DNA of 30,890 nucleotides. Origin: a virus. Within the stretch, counting starts at the first letter, position 1; the number at the start of each line of letters is the position of its first letter. The stretch spans positions 1 through 30,890 of the IMG/VR virus record IMGVR_UViG_3300048111_000139; one strand, 5' to 3'. Positions 13,501-20,488 of this stretch are shown piece after piece. The notes under the pieces were generated by a model. The model made no database searches and was not told the origin of the DNA. It saw only the letters and a list, made by a program, of their open reading frames with translations. The position numbers and the translations under genes are program-made.

Positions 13501-13670
13501 CTTTAGAAATTGTAGATACAATCAGTAATTTAGATGATAATAACTATAATTCAGATCAAAACTTTGAATTTTCATCACACGAACAAAAGCCCCTTAATTT
13601 TAGGTTGATATATAATAAAAGATTAGGTTATTCTTATAGAATTAGACCTATGGTAAAAATAACGTCATAA
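4533..13670 (+). CDS. Giant modular virion protein: Ig-like, BACON and cadherin-like N-half fused to large virion domain
   Basis: This is a 3045-residue protein. After an N-terminal leader (1-85) come three repeats that each start with an aromatic-Asp-Cys motif (Cys90, Cys197, Cys279) and carry a second Cys near the end (Cys181, Cys260, Cys344). A BACON domain follows at about 356-456 (SWLNVS, then strands ending TAFTITQSAG). Cadherin-like or Ig-like domains run at about 458-830, with NQPPIG, NEAPNA and NTPPVI linkers. Further Cys-ended beta modules occupy about 835-1400. From about 1420 to the end lies a long Asn/Asp-rich domain beginning LLRTNPKLSTNAKLVV, which I take to be the older virion part. 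BACON is a Bacteroidota carbohydrate- or mucin-associated fold also known from crAss-like phage tail proteins. The protein probably forms a tail fibre or receptor-binding baseplate appendage. The N-half is visibly richer in G+C than the C-half. Confidence 0.85.
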   Translation: MANYQFRNTSYSDYDSAVDAARLNPKPTTGLEDVNAASTNTSEPVYQGVDQNQTFDGQDQFWIEDDGRQIWQVAADGGILSVQSMPAWDCSDPDDFGYIGANPSGLGENTEGDLITITYGTNVKGGNMPSLIEVRLNDATGQVVQDATTSTGFVYGENTYRVKFSLPSGWSGGDVDGNKACVQTNVTVVQNDPLYDCDVAGPTINSGTHGDPVVVQWAVAPADNDWVVTPNTLIPGSAYTITGIEVPAGYSNNGGAAIQCQIDANEVTVAQTTLAQFDCSDAQIVIADGPPGANVEANTTVAAGVTISSISPAVFDAATGSRDYDVVINIPSSGYNNSGGLLSCPTPGVTVAVAKTISLNNTNDLAFDSTGNPIQTKIVTIEGNATGFSTGTHIQYTAGSNSWLNVSLDNFTTSGGNLQFSANAYTGAQPRSVEVQLEHPEDDSIQTTAFTITQSAGNQPPIGSNLSRQITWQSSVAALDLDFKSPVAANWTGTAINDLEDGDNPDVIITDISGLTVGNFSATLKDSSDSSSTTITSNDLPYTLVGPARTIKLTPYSELGETQAGNINFKYKVKDSGDLESPEYTVTLLVSPPANEAPNAIDKSISIVGAGNGDTTDPFAFGSAGLASDDNDAPAALIYKWVDNANGANAVLFTAGDRTGLHGTFTEANGVLQYTYTGNTLTPNDDDVVDEFWFTATDSEGESSGGARIFVTMTAALNTPPVITINNNANTDTISFNALQYEAVTPNVPISATDGEGHTLTWSAEWDASSNNSVNEEKGNFSINENNGVWFYESGDWDMQPNTPYDTYYIIKVRDEFGGEDSYTLQLTITGVSFIGGTTISANGKLTSASACDENRPTDVFLDADVAQSVSLLEAGHFLYTENTLQDSDKFIPGSDGPWHSIQQDVAGNVVIRVVKLAADGTIEQIFDCAQTLDYAWPIDINYSTNSNDLCQPGPLDYTVTQATVYQNVINPDDAAVSLQAVINAGGQLFTSQYYANQPEYRNDPTNIANTYAPASLCVAPGFYNDDNRDADPNQIIYYEFTTNAEGQGVWNPSSVNDTQTVYEWNCPIEIEYGTYKFNAFYSELNRESVDAICSLEDDDLTKVDLYVRLDLATMEGSTPFFNTHYGALEYVMKNQVLVYKTEADANSVNYNGLWETTVFVAIKSGVDLTETDPNSYIPGVERKFAIWDNENDSGYVDGIPANNFTYSWVGADATTLNLEYSTTNTILGNCVANFEQPDGHENFCLGLPNNDCTTSDLDTSRTNVFYAFYSCVSKIEGGDPYWNLYIVDGLHTFATNSTSYIKKLIDVIEPGVNAGVRLKLSGDTMLECVALQHKIFAVNYNDASTIALNLPEYGSDVRVVEINPVELGFASNAVIEYRENCIDCILDTGDANTFTLDSINDADVINRSLPNFNLEKNYELDNLSKPLLRTNPKLSTNAKLVVNSTDAMYIESIDATKELASVEYKKWPVNKLGKWSYDLAKFFNNNKTPSDIVYFSKSRFSDFTVQESFEKQIEEDYHYGTTYNYSKLHNEDFRMLAPIWLDKNIPSNFVIFRVSDPAAVLDFDTQSNFNNINEILKNSELIKTFDLTRDSNIGTYLRNHVQSELFPSNPISVNFSENERTNFNGIDLVRGGFTNKGEYLFDDFVKQDQTIISENELITAGFERNKLACANLINLEFLFDDDGADDYAVNRYFGLYVNDVDSGYGTLESANNGLLKFKTLNSYINEDSESAIPPVKLMSSTPTLGYAHVSNNFYKISTDSYYDTSNLELRVEDSTNLISNEIKLAEVGTSIDIIKNTLAESDFVKLTINETPANNDRISIFPSKEQDYRIKVVRYNPGDLYNLSLTLNTLDQSSNTWNNVTYTFGLELKDTMEQTISHFIDSNPGIFDANLTFKADGNDFLIYEKKVTLNSINPIIEPVGSNNISIARVEYTQVPFDLENNMYFGSDALPAGHFNTTAFSTQGTNAEIAQALTKSINSKDNGFTALTYDGADHLYIKNDVVGYRLMQSGIAVPNGNANDWVHVDSANEIEYTENNKLRLQLTGSTSNTFRFSKIYFFNGGNSAGKSVLASLDSVADINVNDYLETSSIGVYNKVIDIVDDIERLPLEYKKLILEKTNTLEDGEVNVFADNLVRLGLFSAFDIHDMNFDFYDTANSELKELQWEVANNINYEPEIDNQSDIYPFGDRGSSDYLKAPVSYFTGLSDVLEEERTDEANEKQVLSEYDRLQENYLKEYAIQSRVVPTINKWVLKDTLTVREQPYYLNANEAFGRSNFSADLSVRGRNRVGMTHEWFYINNLPKYLKENQGDYTNPEYRLNESFSYLNFMDGIEMSPAMFKDINYDYFDRFFVTEGFETSGDNKYKTFVKTNRQKKYTLVNGGNDTAFADTIFKGLKVIFKNRKEFNASSPVDFVKSSEFNGYRFSTVLNVKTSQDSNGIEYEVIQNKKFKYVVFFISLSIDDLWADQTLTRKLLYELNHSLVWNNEEGTFKYSDVKIDGHLDLTGANFTHPDGDDYLVINGLEHADGNPPQFLEQINKNTDDEFGSLIVEYTTLFGTKVIELDISNVESQTQITLASQPKDLSNGGIATDLSDLPSYVQYNARYTYKGGGVNAYKYILESLGAQDMADMLLRNPDNIKYSTVELDGSIGLSKFIILLEDGVEFIKKAELDTNVDDDKPESFKLSSGNIGYNLGLTRVYYPFLIRHNGGYTIDTTPVVTFTDVYTHMKTNTLQNTSDIIELELEEQMYKHSLTSTKEIQLAKDYYRRYNRCGVAFNLGFIYDGGAHDAQWGIIKNHFYRKVNEFKSSGVIKLSVSSDKPPLYPLIGEIAIDKKDVNVFKSSWDKNYYTRSLSGGINEEVPGTFETKEERSYLASTIMKIKDSYTMLNFEVDRVKTEGELDDILANSTNKTDIVLFEDKKRVVMDFYIDFTINKKLSGDGVLDTIKKYVLAVNSAADKTTLTDDAQLYIRKNLINAFNIDQIKLYTKRFKGSDSTLEIVDTISNLDDNNYNSDQNFEFSSHEQKPLNFRLIYNKRLGYSYRIRPMVKITS

Positions 13671-13673
13671 GGC

Positions 13674-16631
13674 ATGGCCATCAATATTCAAGAAATACTA
13701 CACCCTAGTGACTCTAACCAAATTAAGTGGGAAAAGGTTAACTATAACTTTGACCAAATTTTAGCAAATGGTGGTGGTCTTAAGGGAAATAAAGGCTCTG
13801 AAGGAGTACAAGGTTCTGTTGGACTTACAGGTCAAAAGGGACAAAAAGGTGATATAGGACCTCAGGGTGAAACTGGAGCAACTTCGTCTAGATGGAAAGT
13901 GATTCCTGTCAGCGAGAACTCTGGTAATGTTAACCAATATGTAATACTTAAACCTAAAGTATCTAATGACGTTTACCATCCAGTAATATTCTTAGGAGAT
14001 CAAGAATTTGATGAAGTTAATGGCCTTGATGGTTTTACAACGTCAAGAGCTACTTTAACTATAGGTAAACATGCAGTAGGCGGACCAAGCCCTTCTCATG
14101 AGCTGCTAACATATTGGCATGGTAGAAGAGGCGATACCACAAATGATATTTCTATTACAATTAGTACTTCTGAACAAACAGACGGTACAACCGATTGGAC
14201 TAGATTTGAATTAAACAAAACACTTGGAATAGATGCTAATGAAGTAGTTGAATATTTCGTAAACCTAGATAAGTATACATTTAAAAATACTAATGTTAGT
14301 TTTGGAGATAATTCTACAGGTAGTGTATTTAGATTACCTGAGACTAATGGTCCTGTTTTAGAAGGCGGAGAGCTTAGATATTTTGGAGATACTTTTTGGG
14401 GTGCTGTTAAAGATTCTAATGGAAATGTTTCATGGAAATCATTCTGTATGTCCCCTTGTGGACAAGGCGGAGGAGATCCTGTAAGTATTAGTATTACACC
14501 TAGTGACGATTTAAGCTTAAATCAATATGGTTACCCAATGGGTAACACAGTTGAGATAAGTCCAAGTGGCAATTTAGAAGTTGATAATCAAGGTGATTTA
14601 TGGAATGGTGAAACAACTACAACAACAACGACGCTAGCAACTACAACAACAACGCTAGCAACTACAACGCTAAGTAAGACTATTGCATTTGGACCAGATA
14701 GTGGTAATTACAATAACATATCTTATGCTGGAGGACAAGGATCAATTGATTATACAACTGGACCAGTAGACGGGCTGATTATTGAAAACGTAAGTGATGT
14801 TACAACACCTGAGTGGATCCAGATTTTAGGTACGATGGGATCTGATAATGAACCTGAACTTACAATGACAATAGAGGCTAATGCTGCAGGTATTAGAAAT
14901 GGGAGTATAATAATTAGACACCCACAACAAAATTCTGCAACAGCAACGTTAAATGTTACACAACAAGCGAATCCAAGTTACGGCGCAGGCTGTACAGACG
15001 CTAATGCTGATAACTACGATCCTAACGCTACGAGTGACGATGGAAGTTGTACATATTGTGCAAACTTTACTGCAATAGAAGTTGAGAAAAATAATCCTAG
15101 CGAATACGGTGGAACAGATGGTAGTTATATAATGACAGCATCGGGCGGTTCTGGAAACTATGATTTTAATGTGTATTTGAAACCTGATGGTATTCAAGCA
15201 AATCCATTTGCATTAGCTGCAGGAGAGTATTACGCGGTTATTGATGATTTGGGCACAAAGCCTAATGGAGACGTTATTGGTTGTACAGATCAAATTGATT
15301 TTACATTAAATAATCCAACAACTACAACTACTACCTCAACGACGACTGCAACACCAACATATACTACTACTTGGACTGCTGGTGAGACGGTAAGTAATGC
15401 AACGGTACATGTTAGTGATAACCCGAGTGCACCAGTAGATAATACTGATACTAGAATAGCAACTGCGGGTGTTAGCGTATCTAGAACTTTTTACATGAGG
15501 CCGACATCAGGTTATCAGTTTACAAGTACTAACCAGGTAAGTGTTTCTGTTTCACAGGGTAGTGCATCAGTAGATTCTATTACAGCTAACGGTAATATTA
15601 AAATTAATGTAACTCATACTACAAATACTTCAAACAATGGCATTGTGGTAACAATAACAGGTGGAGCAGTAAGCTCAGCGCCAGTTTATACTGCTATATC
15701 AGCAAACCCTAGTGGAACTGTAAATGAAGGACAACAAGTTACAGTAAATGTAACTAGTAATAACATACCTAACGGAACACGTGTATGGGTGAATATGAAC
15801 CTTGGACAAGTAACTTACTCAGATGTAACATCAGGCTGGTCTTCGGGCGCAGGCTCTGGTGATTCACCAAGTAATTCTTCTTGGGGTAGTTGGGTAACTA
15901 TGAATGGTAACACAGGTAGTCATACAATAACATTAAAGAATGATGAAATCCTAGAAGGTACTGAAACCCTTGTATTTAGCTTACTATCATACGATGAAGC
16001 TAATAACGCAACAGGGTCTTTACAGACTAGCGTGGATGTATTAGACACGTCATATCCTCAAACGTATACGGTTACGTTTATTAATGGTAATTACGATCAA
16101 TATAGTACGTGTCAACTGACTAGTAATACTAAAACCGCAGTATATGATGCTCCGTCCGTAGGCAAGGCAACGTTTACTACAGTTTGGAATGCAATTTCCA
16201 CAGACCCTGATTATACAGGCTCAGCCGGTGTCTGGTTTAAAATAGTAAGTAGTACTGAACCTGGATTCCTCCATGGAGACGGTACCGCTAATCATTCAGC
16301 TCCAATCACGTCGCAGCCGTGTAGTGGTGTAACTACGACGACAACGACAACGGGCGGCTCAGGTGATGGTTCTGGCTGTGGTGTTTACTATCTAGGTAAC
16401 ACTAATTACACGTTCCCTGTATCATTACAAGGTAATTATGGATGTGGCGGTTCATATATTAGTATCAATTCTACAGGTGCATCGTACCAGACTCCTCAAA
16501 ACACATTCTGTTCTGATCAGCCAATGTCTGTACTGCAGATGAACATAAACCAAGGTTTAGGTAATGGATTTGTATCAGCAGGTACAGGTACTGGATGTGC
16601 ACCGGGAGGTAGCTGGCCAGGAGCATCATAA
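13674..16631 (+). CDS. Collagen-like, poly-Thr-linked modular tail fibre
   Basis: This is a 985-residue virion fibre. Residues 1-34 are an attachment region, followed by 12 perfect G-X-Y triplets (35-70), a trimerising collagen-like stalk common in phage fibres. A beta-rich domain runs to about 305. Poly-Thr linkers lie at about 310-333, 549-566 and 886-893. Between them are a BACON-like domain (about 335-430), a GCTDANADNYDPNATSDDGS motif (about 439-459) as in secreted flavobacterial proteins, and an SprB-like repeat (about 463-545, TDGSYIMTASGGSGNYDF). A Calx-beta-like domain follows at about 673-793 (NEGQQVTVNV, then NDEILEGTETLVFSL). The tail end is rich in Gly and Cys. It starts 3 bases after the giant gene, so the two probably act together in host recognition. 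The receptor is unknown. Exact domain borders are estimates. Confidence 0.85.
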   Translation: MAINIQEILHPSDSNQIKWEKVNYNFDQILANGGGLKGNKGSEGVQGSVGLTGQKGQKGDIGPQGETGATSSRWKVIPVSENSGNVNQYVILKPKVSNDVYHPVIFLGDQEFDEVNGLDGFTTSRATLTIGKHAVGGPSPSHELLTYWHGRRGDTTNDISITISTSEQTDGTTDWTRFELNKTLGIDANEVVEYFVNLDKYTFKNTNVSFGDNSTGSVFRLPETNGPVLEGGELRYFGDTFWGAVKDSNGNVSWKSFCMSPCGQGGGDPVSISITPSDDLSLNQYGYPMGNTVEISPSGNLEVDNQGDLWNGETTTTTTTLATTTTTLATTTLSKTIAFGPDSGNYNNISYAGGQGSIDYTTGPVDGLIIENVSDVTTPEWIQILGTMGSDNEPELTMTIEANAAGIRNGSIIIRHPQQNSATATLNVTQQANPSYGAGCTDANADNYDPNATSDDGSCTYCANFTAIEVEKNNPSEYGGTDGSYIMTASGGSGNYDFNVYLKPDGIQANPFALAAGEYYAVIDDLGTKPNGDVIGCTDQIDFTLNNPTTTTTTSTTTATPTYTTTWTAGETVSNATVHVSDNPSAPVDNTDTRIATAGVSVSRTFYMRPTSGYQFTSTNQVSVSVSQGSASVDSITANGNIKINVTHTTNTSNNGIVVTITGGAVSSAPVYTAISANPSGTVNEGQQVTVNVTSNNIPNGTRVWVNMNLGQVTYSDVTSGWSSGAGSGDSPSNSSWGSWVTMNGNTGSHTITLKNDEILEGTETLVFSLLSYDEANNATGSLQTSVDVLDTSYPQTYTVTFINGNYDQYSTCQLTSNTKTAVYDAPSVGKATFTTVWNAISTDPDYTGSAGVWFKIVSSTEPGFLHGDGTANHSAPITSQPCSGVTTTTTTTGGSGDGSGCGVYYLGNTNYTFPVSLQGNYGCGGSYISINSTGASYQTPQNTFCSDQPMSVLQMNINQGLGNGFVSAGTGTGCAPGGSWPGAS
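14610..14672 (+). repeat. In-frame 21-bp tandem repeat coding for a Thr-rich linker
   Basis: Two full 21-base units (14631-14651 and 14652-14672) share the core ACGCTAGCAACTACAAC, and a partial third unit lies upstream (shared part 14614-14630). Each encodes Thr-Leu-Ala followed by a run of Thr. Because the unit is a multiple of three, gain or loss of copies changes linker length without a frameshift. Confidence 0.8.
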
Positions 16632-16666
16632 GAATCAGTAAGATAATATGTAACAAATAAAATAAT

Positions 16667-17473
16667 ATGGTAACAAAAATAAAAGATATACTTTCAAATA
16701 GAACTCTAGTGACATTTATCGCTGGAGCTCTTTTGTGTTTGTTTTTTCTTAGACAATGTAATAGTATTGAGAACTTAAAACAAGATGTTAAATTAGCACA
16801 AGAAGATGCTGGTAGACAACTTAATAACTTTAAGGCTGCTCAAGACTCAGTTACAATACTAAGAAACGATAATGGAGATCAGCTTGCTCAGATTAGATCC
16901 TATGAATTTGATTTATCAAATCTAGAATCTAGCCAAGCTAAGTTGACTAAAAAGTATAAGAAGGCGTTAGCACTTAATGATGACTTAAAAGAAGTTAACT
17001 CATTAATTTCAGCTAACTTAGAAATTACAGATAGTTTAGATGTAACTACTACAACTGAGACTATAGACACGACAACTACTAAAGTTACGTTTGCATCATC
17101 AGAAGATTTCGGTGATGGTAACTCTAGAAAACTAACAGGGTTTTCTACCTTTAAATATGAATTTGAAAAATTTAAAGTATTAGAAACTAAGTTTGAATTG
17201 ACACAAACTCTAAGCCTAATGGCAGCAATTGAAAATGTAAACGGAGCTGATAGATTAAAGTTATCAACAAGCTATCCTGGATTAGAGATTAAAGATATTG
17301 AAAATATAAACCTGGTTAATAGCAGATTAAATAGAAAAGATCAAAAGAAATCTAGATGGTTAGTTGGTTTTGGAGTTGGATATGGTATTAACTTAAACAA
17401 TAACCAAGTAATTAGTACTGGGCCATCAATTGGCGTAGGGCTTTACTGGTCACCTAAATTTTTACAATTTTAA
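16667..17473 (+). CDS. Membrane-anchored coiled-coil protein, spanin-like candidate
   Basis: This is a 268-residue protein. A hydrophobic segment at about 13-29 after a basic N-terminus predicts a single inner-membrane anchor with the remainder in the periplasm. Residues 33-115 form a coiled coil. A Thr-rich hinge (about 127-139) precedes a beta-rich part. The C-terminus (about 231-268) is a glycine/aromatic alternation ending in Phe, like strands of outer-membrane beta proteins. An N-terminal anchor plus periplasmic coiled coil is the general layout of phage i-spanins, and the beta tail could touch the outer membrane. It lies between fibre and structural genes, 3 bases before the next gene. 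No endolysin or holin is visible nearby, so the lysis role is only a hypothesis; a membrane-bound virion or assembly factor is the alternative. Confidence 0.75.
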   Translation: MVTKIKDILSNRTLVTFIAGALLCLFFLRQCNSIENLKQDVKLAQEDAGRQLNNFKAAQDSVTILRNDNGDQLAQIRSYEFDLSNLESSQAKLTKKYKKALALNDDLKEVNSLISANLEITDSLDVTTTTETIDTTTTKVTFASSEDFGDGNSRKLTGFSTFKYEFEKFKVLETKFELTQTLSLMAAIENVNGADRLKLSTSYPGLEIKDIENINLVNSRLNRKDQKKSRWLVGFGVGYGINLNNNQVISTGPSIGVGLYWSPKFLQF

Positions 17474-17476
17474 AAC

Positions 17477-19546
17477 ATGGCTGAATCTTCAAGATATTTT
17501 AGAATAGACCAAGATATATTACTTGAGTTTATATACCACGACCAGGGCGATCAAGAGAAGTATCGCATCGAGGTCGATGATAATGGTAGTGAGGTTAAAT
17601 TTTTGGACACTATAAAAGATAGTCCATTTAATACTAGACACTTGATTTCAGAATTAGGTAGCGCAGTAGTTAACTTTGACGTTACTATTATATCTGGGTA
17701 TCTTGCAGTTGAAAACTTTGCTGCTAGAACTTTACTAATGCAGAATGGTAAGACATATAAATTTGATTTAAATGGATTACCACAACCTGAATTATTTGAG
17801 ATTAGTGATAACTTAGGTGTTTATTCATTTTCGGCGATAACTAATATTGCAGAATATACTCCAGTTGTAAATGGTAACGTGAGTTATTCTTATCCTGGTT
17901 TAATTGGTGGTAAGGCAATTGTAGATACTAGAGCTAATCCTTTATTCGCTACACCTGATGAAGAAACAGGAAATGATATTAATCAAACAATTGGTAGATA
18001 CCATGCAGTAAACGTACCTGGAAATGATAAAACTAAATACGCTTTATTAGGCTACGATTCAACCGGTAATTACGAACAACAAAATTTTATTAATAATTCA
18101 TTAGAGTGGACTGGTGGTAGAGAAGATTCTTTATTAGACTATCAAACAGAAGCAACTGCTAATATTAACTTTATCTTATATGATACTGTAAGACTACACT
18201 TAAGATCTGGTTTTAGTTTTGCTGCTAGAGGATATGAAGGCTTTCTATTTGAAGTAGACGTTGAAAGAACTACTAGGATTAAAAACTTTTTAACACAAAT
18301 CGTTTATTTAAATCAAAGTAACTTTGAACTATCTAATCCTAAGCCTTTTATTTTAGGAGAAACCCTATGGTCTAAATATATTAATATTAAGATCCCAAGT
18401 TTAGTTGGACAGAATTCAGAATTCGAAGACAGATTTTATGGCGATGGTAGCATAGGCTCTAGTGACTTAAATCCATTTTCTAATTACGGAATTTCATTTA
18501 AACTTTTAGATAGATTAGAAACTAAAGGCGGTTACGATTATGTTTATACTGGAGAAGAGAATAAATTTAGCGTTGCTAGAGAAGATGAGTATGTAGACTT
18601 TACTGTTAATGTAGAAGATGCTGACGATGGAGATTACTTTAAGATTTACGGTGAAAAAGATAATTCTATAGCAGGCTTTGAAGGTCATATATTAAATAGA
18701 ATTCAAACTTCATCTGATGATATAGTTGTAATATTTGATGTAGATGTATTTGAACAAGTAGGTACTTCGTTTATTAAGACTACTCAAAACACATTTACAC
18801 AATATGAAGACTTTAGTACGCCAGTTACTTTTAGACCTGTTATTCAAAATGCAGGAGTCGCTGTAAACTTTTCAATTGATGTAACCATGAGAATTTACAA
18901 TCAAACAGATAATACTCAGATTACAAAGAAGGCTTCATTGACGGTAAATCAAGCTGCTAAATACGGTAAAAAATTACAGGCGCTTAAAATTGATAATCCA
19001 AATATTTTAACTGAGGTATACAATGTACTTCCTAGTTTAACTTCTAATAAAGTTATATCTGGGTTTATTACAGATAACCTGCCTAGAACTATTAAATATG
19101 TTCCTGCATTTGTTGAAAGATATAATGTTGTTGCATCATCTGCTAAAGTAGAACTTGTAGGTGCTGGTAATAATGATATGATTAAAGATGTTGAAGAATT
19201 AGATACTAGTGAATTTGTAAATGAGGGTGATTTAACTATTACTATTCCACCATTTGCTACATATATTAAATTTGTAATTAGCAAAAAGAAAGGTGATGAT
19301 TTCGAATTAATATCTTTTGAGAACGCCGAATTAGTTATCTTATCATTTAGTGATGGTAAGACTAAATTAAAATTTAACCACGTGTATAATAAAGATGTGG
19401 ATATGTCACAGGGAGAAGTATTATTTAAGATTAACGAGCAAAATGCAAACTCTATTAGAGGTATGAAATCCGATACATTTTATATTAGTATTGATAATGG
19501 TACTGACGAGACTATGGTAACAAAAGGTAAATTCATAAGCAACTAA
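17477..19546 (+). CDS. Virion structural protein, 689 aa, unrecognised
   Basis: I do not recognise a family. The protein is beta-rich throughout and starts MAESSRYFRIDQDILLEF. It has no signal peptide, membrane segment or obvious enzyme motif. A middle part (about 365-480) alternates Asp-rich turns with beta strands as in Ig-like domains, and the last 140 residues are Lys/Asp-rich beta strands. The ATG lies 3 bases after the previous stop. Its stop overlaps the start of the tail-tube-like gene by one base (TAATG), which suggests coupled translation and a shared place in the tail. A baseplate component is the best guess from context. Nothing in the sequence proves it. Confidence 0.75.
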   Translation: MAESSRYFRIDQDILLEFIYHDQGDQEKYRIEVDDNGSEVKFLDTIKDSPFNTRHLISELGSAVVNFDVTIISGYLAVENFAARTLLMQNGKTYKFDLNGLPQPELFEISDNLGVYSFSAITNIAEYTPVVNGNVSYSYPGLIGGKAIVDTRANPLFATPDEETGNDINQTIGRYHAVNVPGNDKTKYALLGYDSTGNYEQQNFINNSLEWTGGREDSLLDYQTEATANINFILYDTVRLHLRSGFSFAARGYEGFLFEVDVERTTRIKNFLTQIVYLNQSNFELSNPKPFILGETLWSKYINIKIPSLVGQNSEFEDRFYGDGSIGSSDLNPFSNYGISFKLLDRLETKGGYDYVYTGEENKFSVAREDEYVDFTVNVEDADDGDYFKIYGEKDNSIAGFEGHILNRIQTSSDDIVVIFDVDVFEQVGTSFIKTTQNTFTQYEDFSTPVTFRPVIQNAGVAVNFSIDVTMRIYNQTDNTQITKKASLTVNQAAKYGKKLQALKIDNPNILTEVYNVLPSLTSNKVISGFITDNLPRTIKYVPAFVERYNVVASSAKVELVGAGNNDMIKDVEELDTSEFVNEGDLTITIPPFATYIKFVISKKKGDDFELISFENAELVILSFSDGKTKLKFNHVYNKDVDMSQGEVLFKINEQNANSIRGMKSDTFYISIDNGTDETMVTKGKFISN

Positions 19547-20097
19547 TGATATTAAATAGCAGAAATAATTCATACGATTTTAGGTTCCCTAGAAATTTTA
19601 TACCACAAGAAGTTGCAGACAAATATAAAGCTTACTTAAATAAAACTCCAGGTAATCTGTTAGCAGAACCAGTTGATTTAATTAACTACTCTATTCAAGG
19701 ACTTAATATCCCAGGCTTATCTTTTGATCCAATTACTCAAGCGGATAACGATGGAACTACAAGATACCATAGAGGTGCAGTGCCAATTCAAAATACAATT
19801 TCTAGAGAATTCACAGTAACTATGCAGTTATTAGATGGCTTCATTAATTATTGGATTATGCAAGATACTCTTTTATACTACTATGCTAGATCTACTAAAG
19901 AGCCTTATATAGAACCAATGACTCTAAGAATTTTAGATGCAGAAGGAAGTTCAGTAGCCTATATGGAATTTAATAAAATAATAATGAACTCTATAAATGA
20001 GTTAAACTTAAATATGGCAGAGAATGTTGCTGACTTCAATACGTTTGAATGTACGTTCTTTTACAATAAGCTAGATTTAAGATTAGAAATAGATTGA
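19546..20097 (+). CDS. Tail tube-like protein (T4 gp19-like candidate)
   Basis: This is a 183-residue protein. The order of elements fits the T4 gp19 tube fold: a GLNIPGLSFDPI strand-loop (about 53-64), an insertion with RGAVPIQNTISREFTVTMQL (about 77-99), a helix with NYWIMQDTLLYYY, a strand PMTLRILDAEGSSV, a turn EFNKIIMNSINELNLN, and an aromatic terminal strand FNTFECTFFYNKLDL. T4 gp19 is 163 residues, so the size agrees. The start overlaps the previous stop by one base. A baseplate-tube protein of the gp48/gp54 type sharing the tube fold cannot be excluded. The assignment rests on pattern resemblance rather than a search. Confidence 0.55.
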   Translation: MILNSRNNSYDFRFPRNFIPQEVADKYKAYLNKTPGNLLAEPVDLINYSIQGLNIPGLSFDPITQADNDGTTRYHRGAVPIQNTISREFTVTMQLLDGFINYWIMQDTLLYYYARSTKEPYIEPMTLRILDAEGSSVAYMEFNKIIMNSINELNLNMAENVADFNTFECTFFYNKLDLRLEID

Positions 20098-20107
20098 TAT
20101 ATAAATC

Positions 20108-20488
20108 ATGAGAGATACTAAAACATTTAACGAGTACTTAGTTGAAACCCAACTAACAGATACTGACATGCAACTTTTACAAGAAGGCTTACAGTCAGAA
20201 TGGACTGAAGAATTAGAAGAAAAAGTGGACCATGCTTTGGAACAATTTGTACAACAATATCATAACGAAGAAACTGGCGCTTTTGATTTAGATAGATTAG
20301 AAGAAGATCTAGTAGAAGAAGGACTTTTAGGTTCTATCATCGGTGGTTTAACTGGTTTTGCTCTAGGTAAAGGTGTTGGTAAAATGATTGCCAGAGTTCT
20401 TGGTATTCAGAAAGGTATCTTTTACGATTTATTAACCTCCAGATTAGTCGGTGCTGCTTTAGGTGCTGCAATGGGTAAACGTTTCTAA
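20108..20488 (+). CDS. Small glycine-zipper protein with capsid-targeting-like leader
   Basis: This is a 126-residue protein. Residues 1-26 begin MRDTKTFNEYLVE and end LLQE, followed by Gly27. This resembles T4 internal-protein leaders (MKTYQEFIAE then A) cut by the prohead protease gp21 after [L/I]-x-E. Residues 30-75 are strongly acidic. Residues 73-126 form two hydrophobic GxxxG-rich segments separated by a short basic and aromatic linker, ending GAAMGKRF. This could be a membrane-active or core-packing peptide. It sits between the tail-tube-like gene and the RuvC-like gene. A prohead core or injected head protein is my inference. A holin-like function is a less likely alternative because of the acidic N-part. 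Confidence 0.7.
   Translation: MRDTKTFNEYLVETQLTDTDMQLLQEGLQSEWTEELEEKVDHALEQFVQQYHNEETGAFDLDRLEEDLVEEGLLGSIIGGLTGFALGKGVGKMIARVLGIQKGIFYDLLTSRLVGAALGAAMGKRF

Noticed and set aside
18949-19284. Minus-strand open frame of 111 codons
   Set aside because: It lies wholly inside the 689-aa gene, has biased residues typical of an antisense shadow (Ser/Thr/Leu/Ile runs), and has no promoter or neighbouring minus-strand gene.
20099-20106. TATAAATC, one base from the T4 late promoter TATAAATA
   Set aside because: It ends one base before the ATG of the 126-aa gene, so a transcript would start inside the gene; expected by chance in AT-rich DNA.
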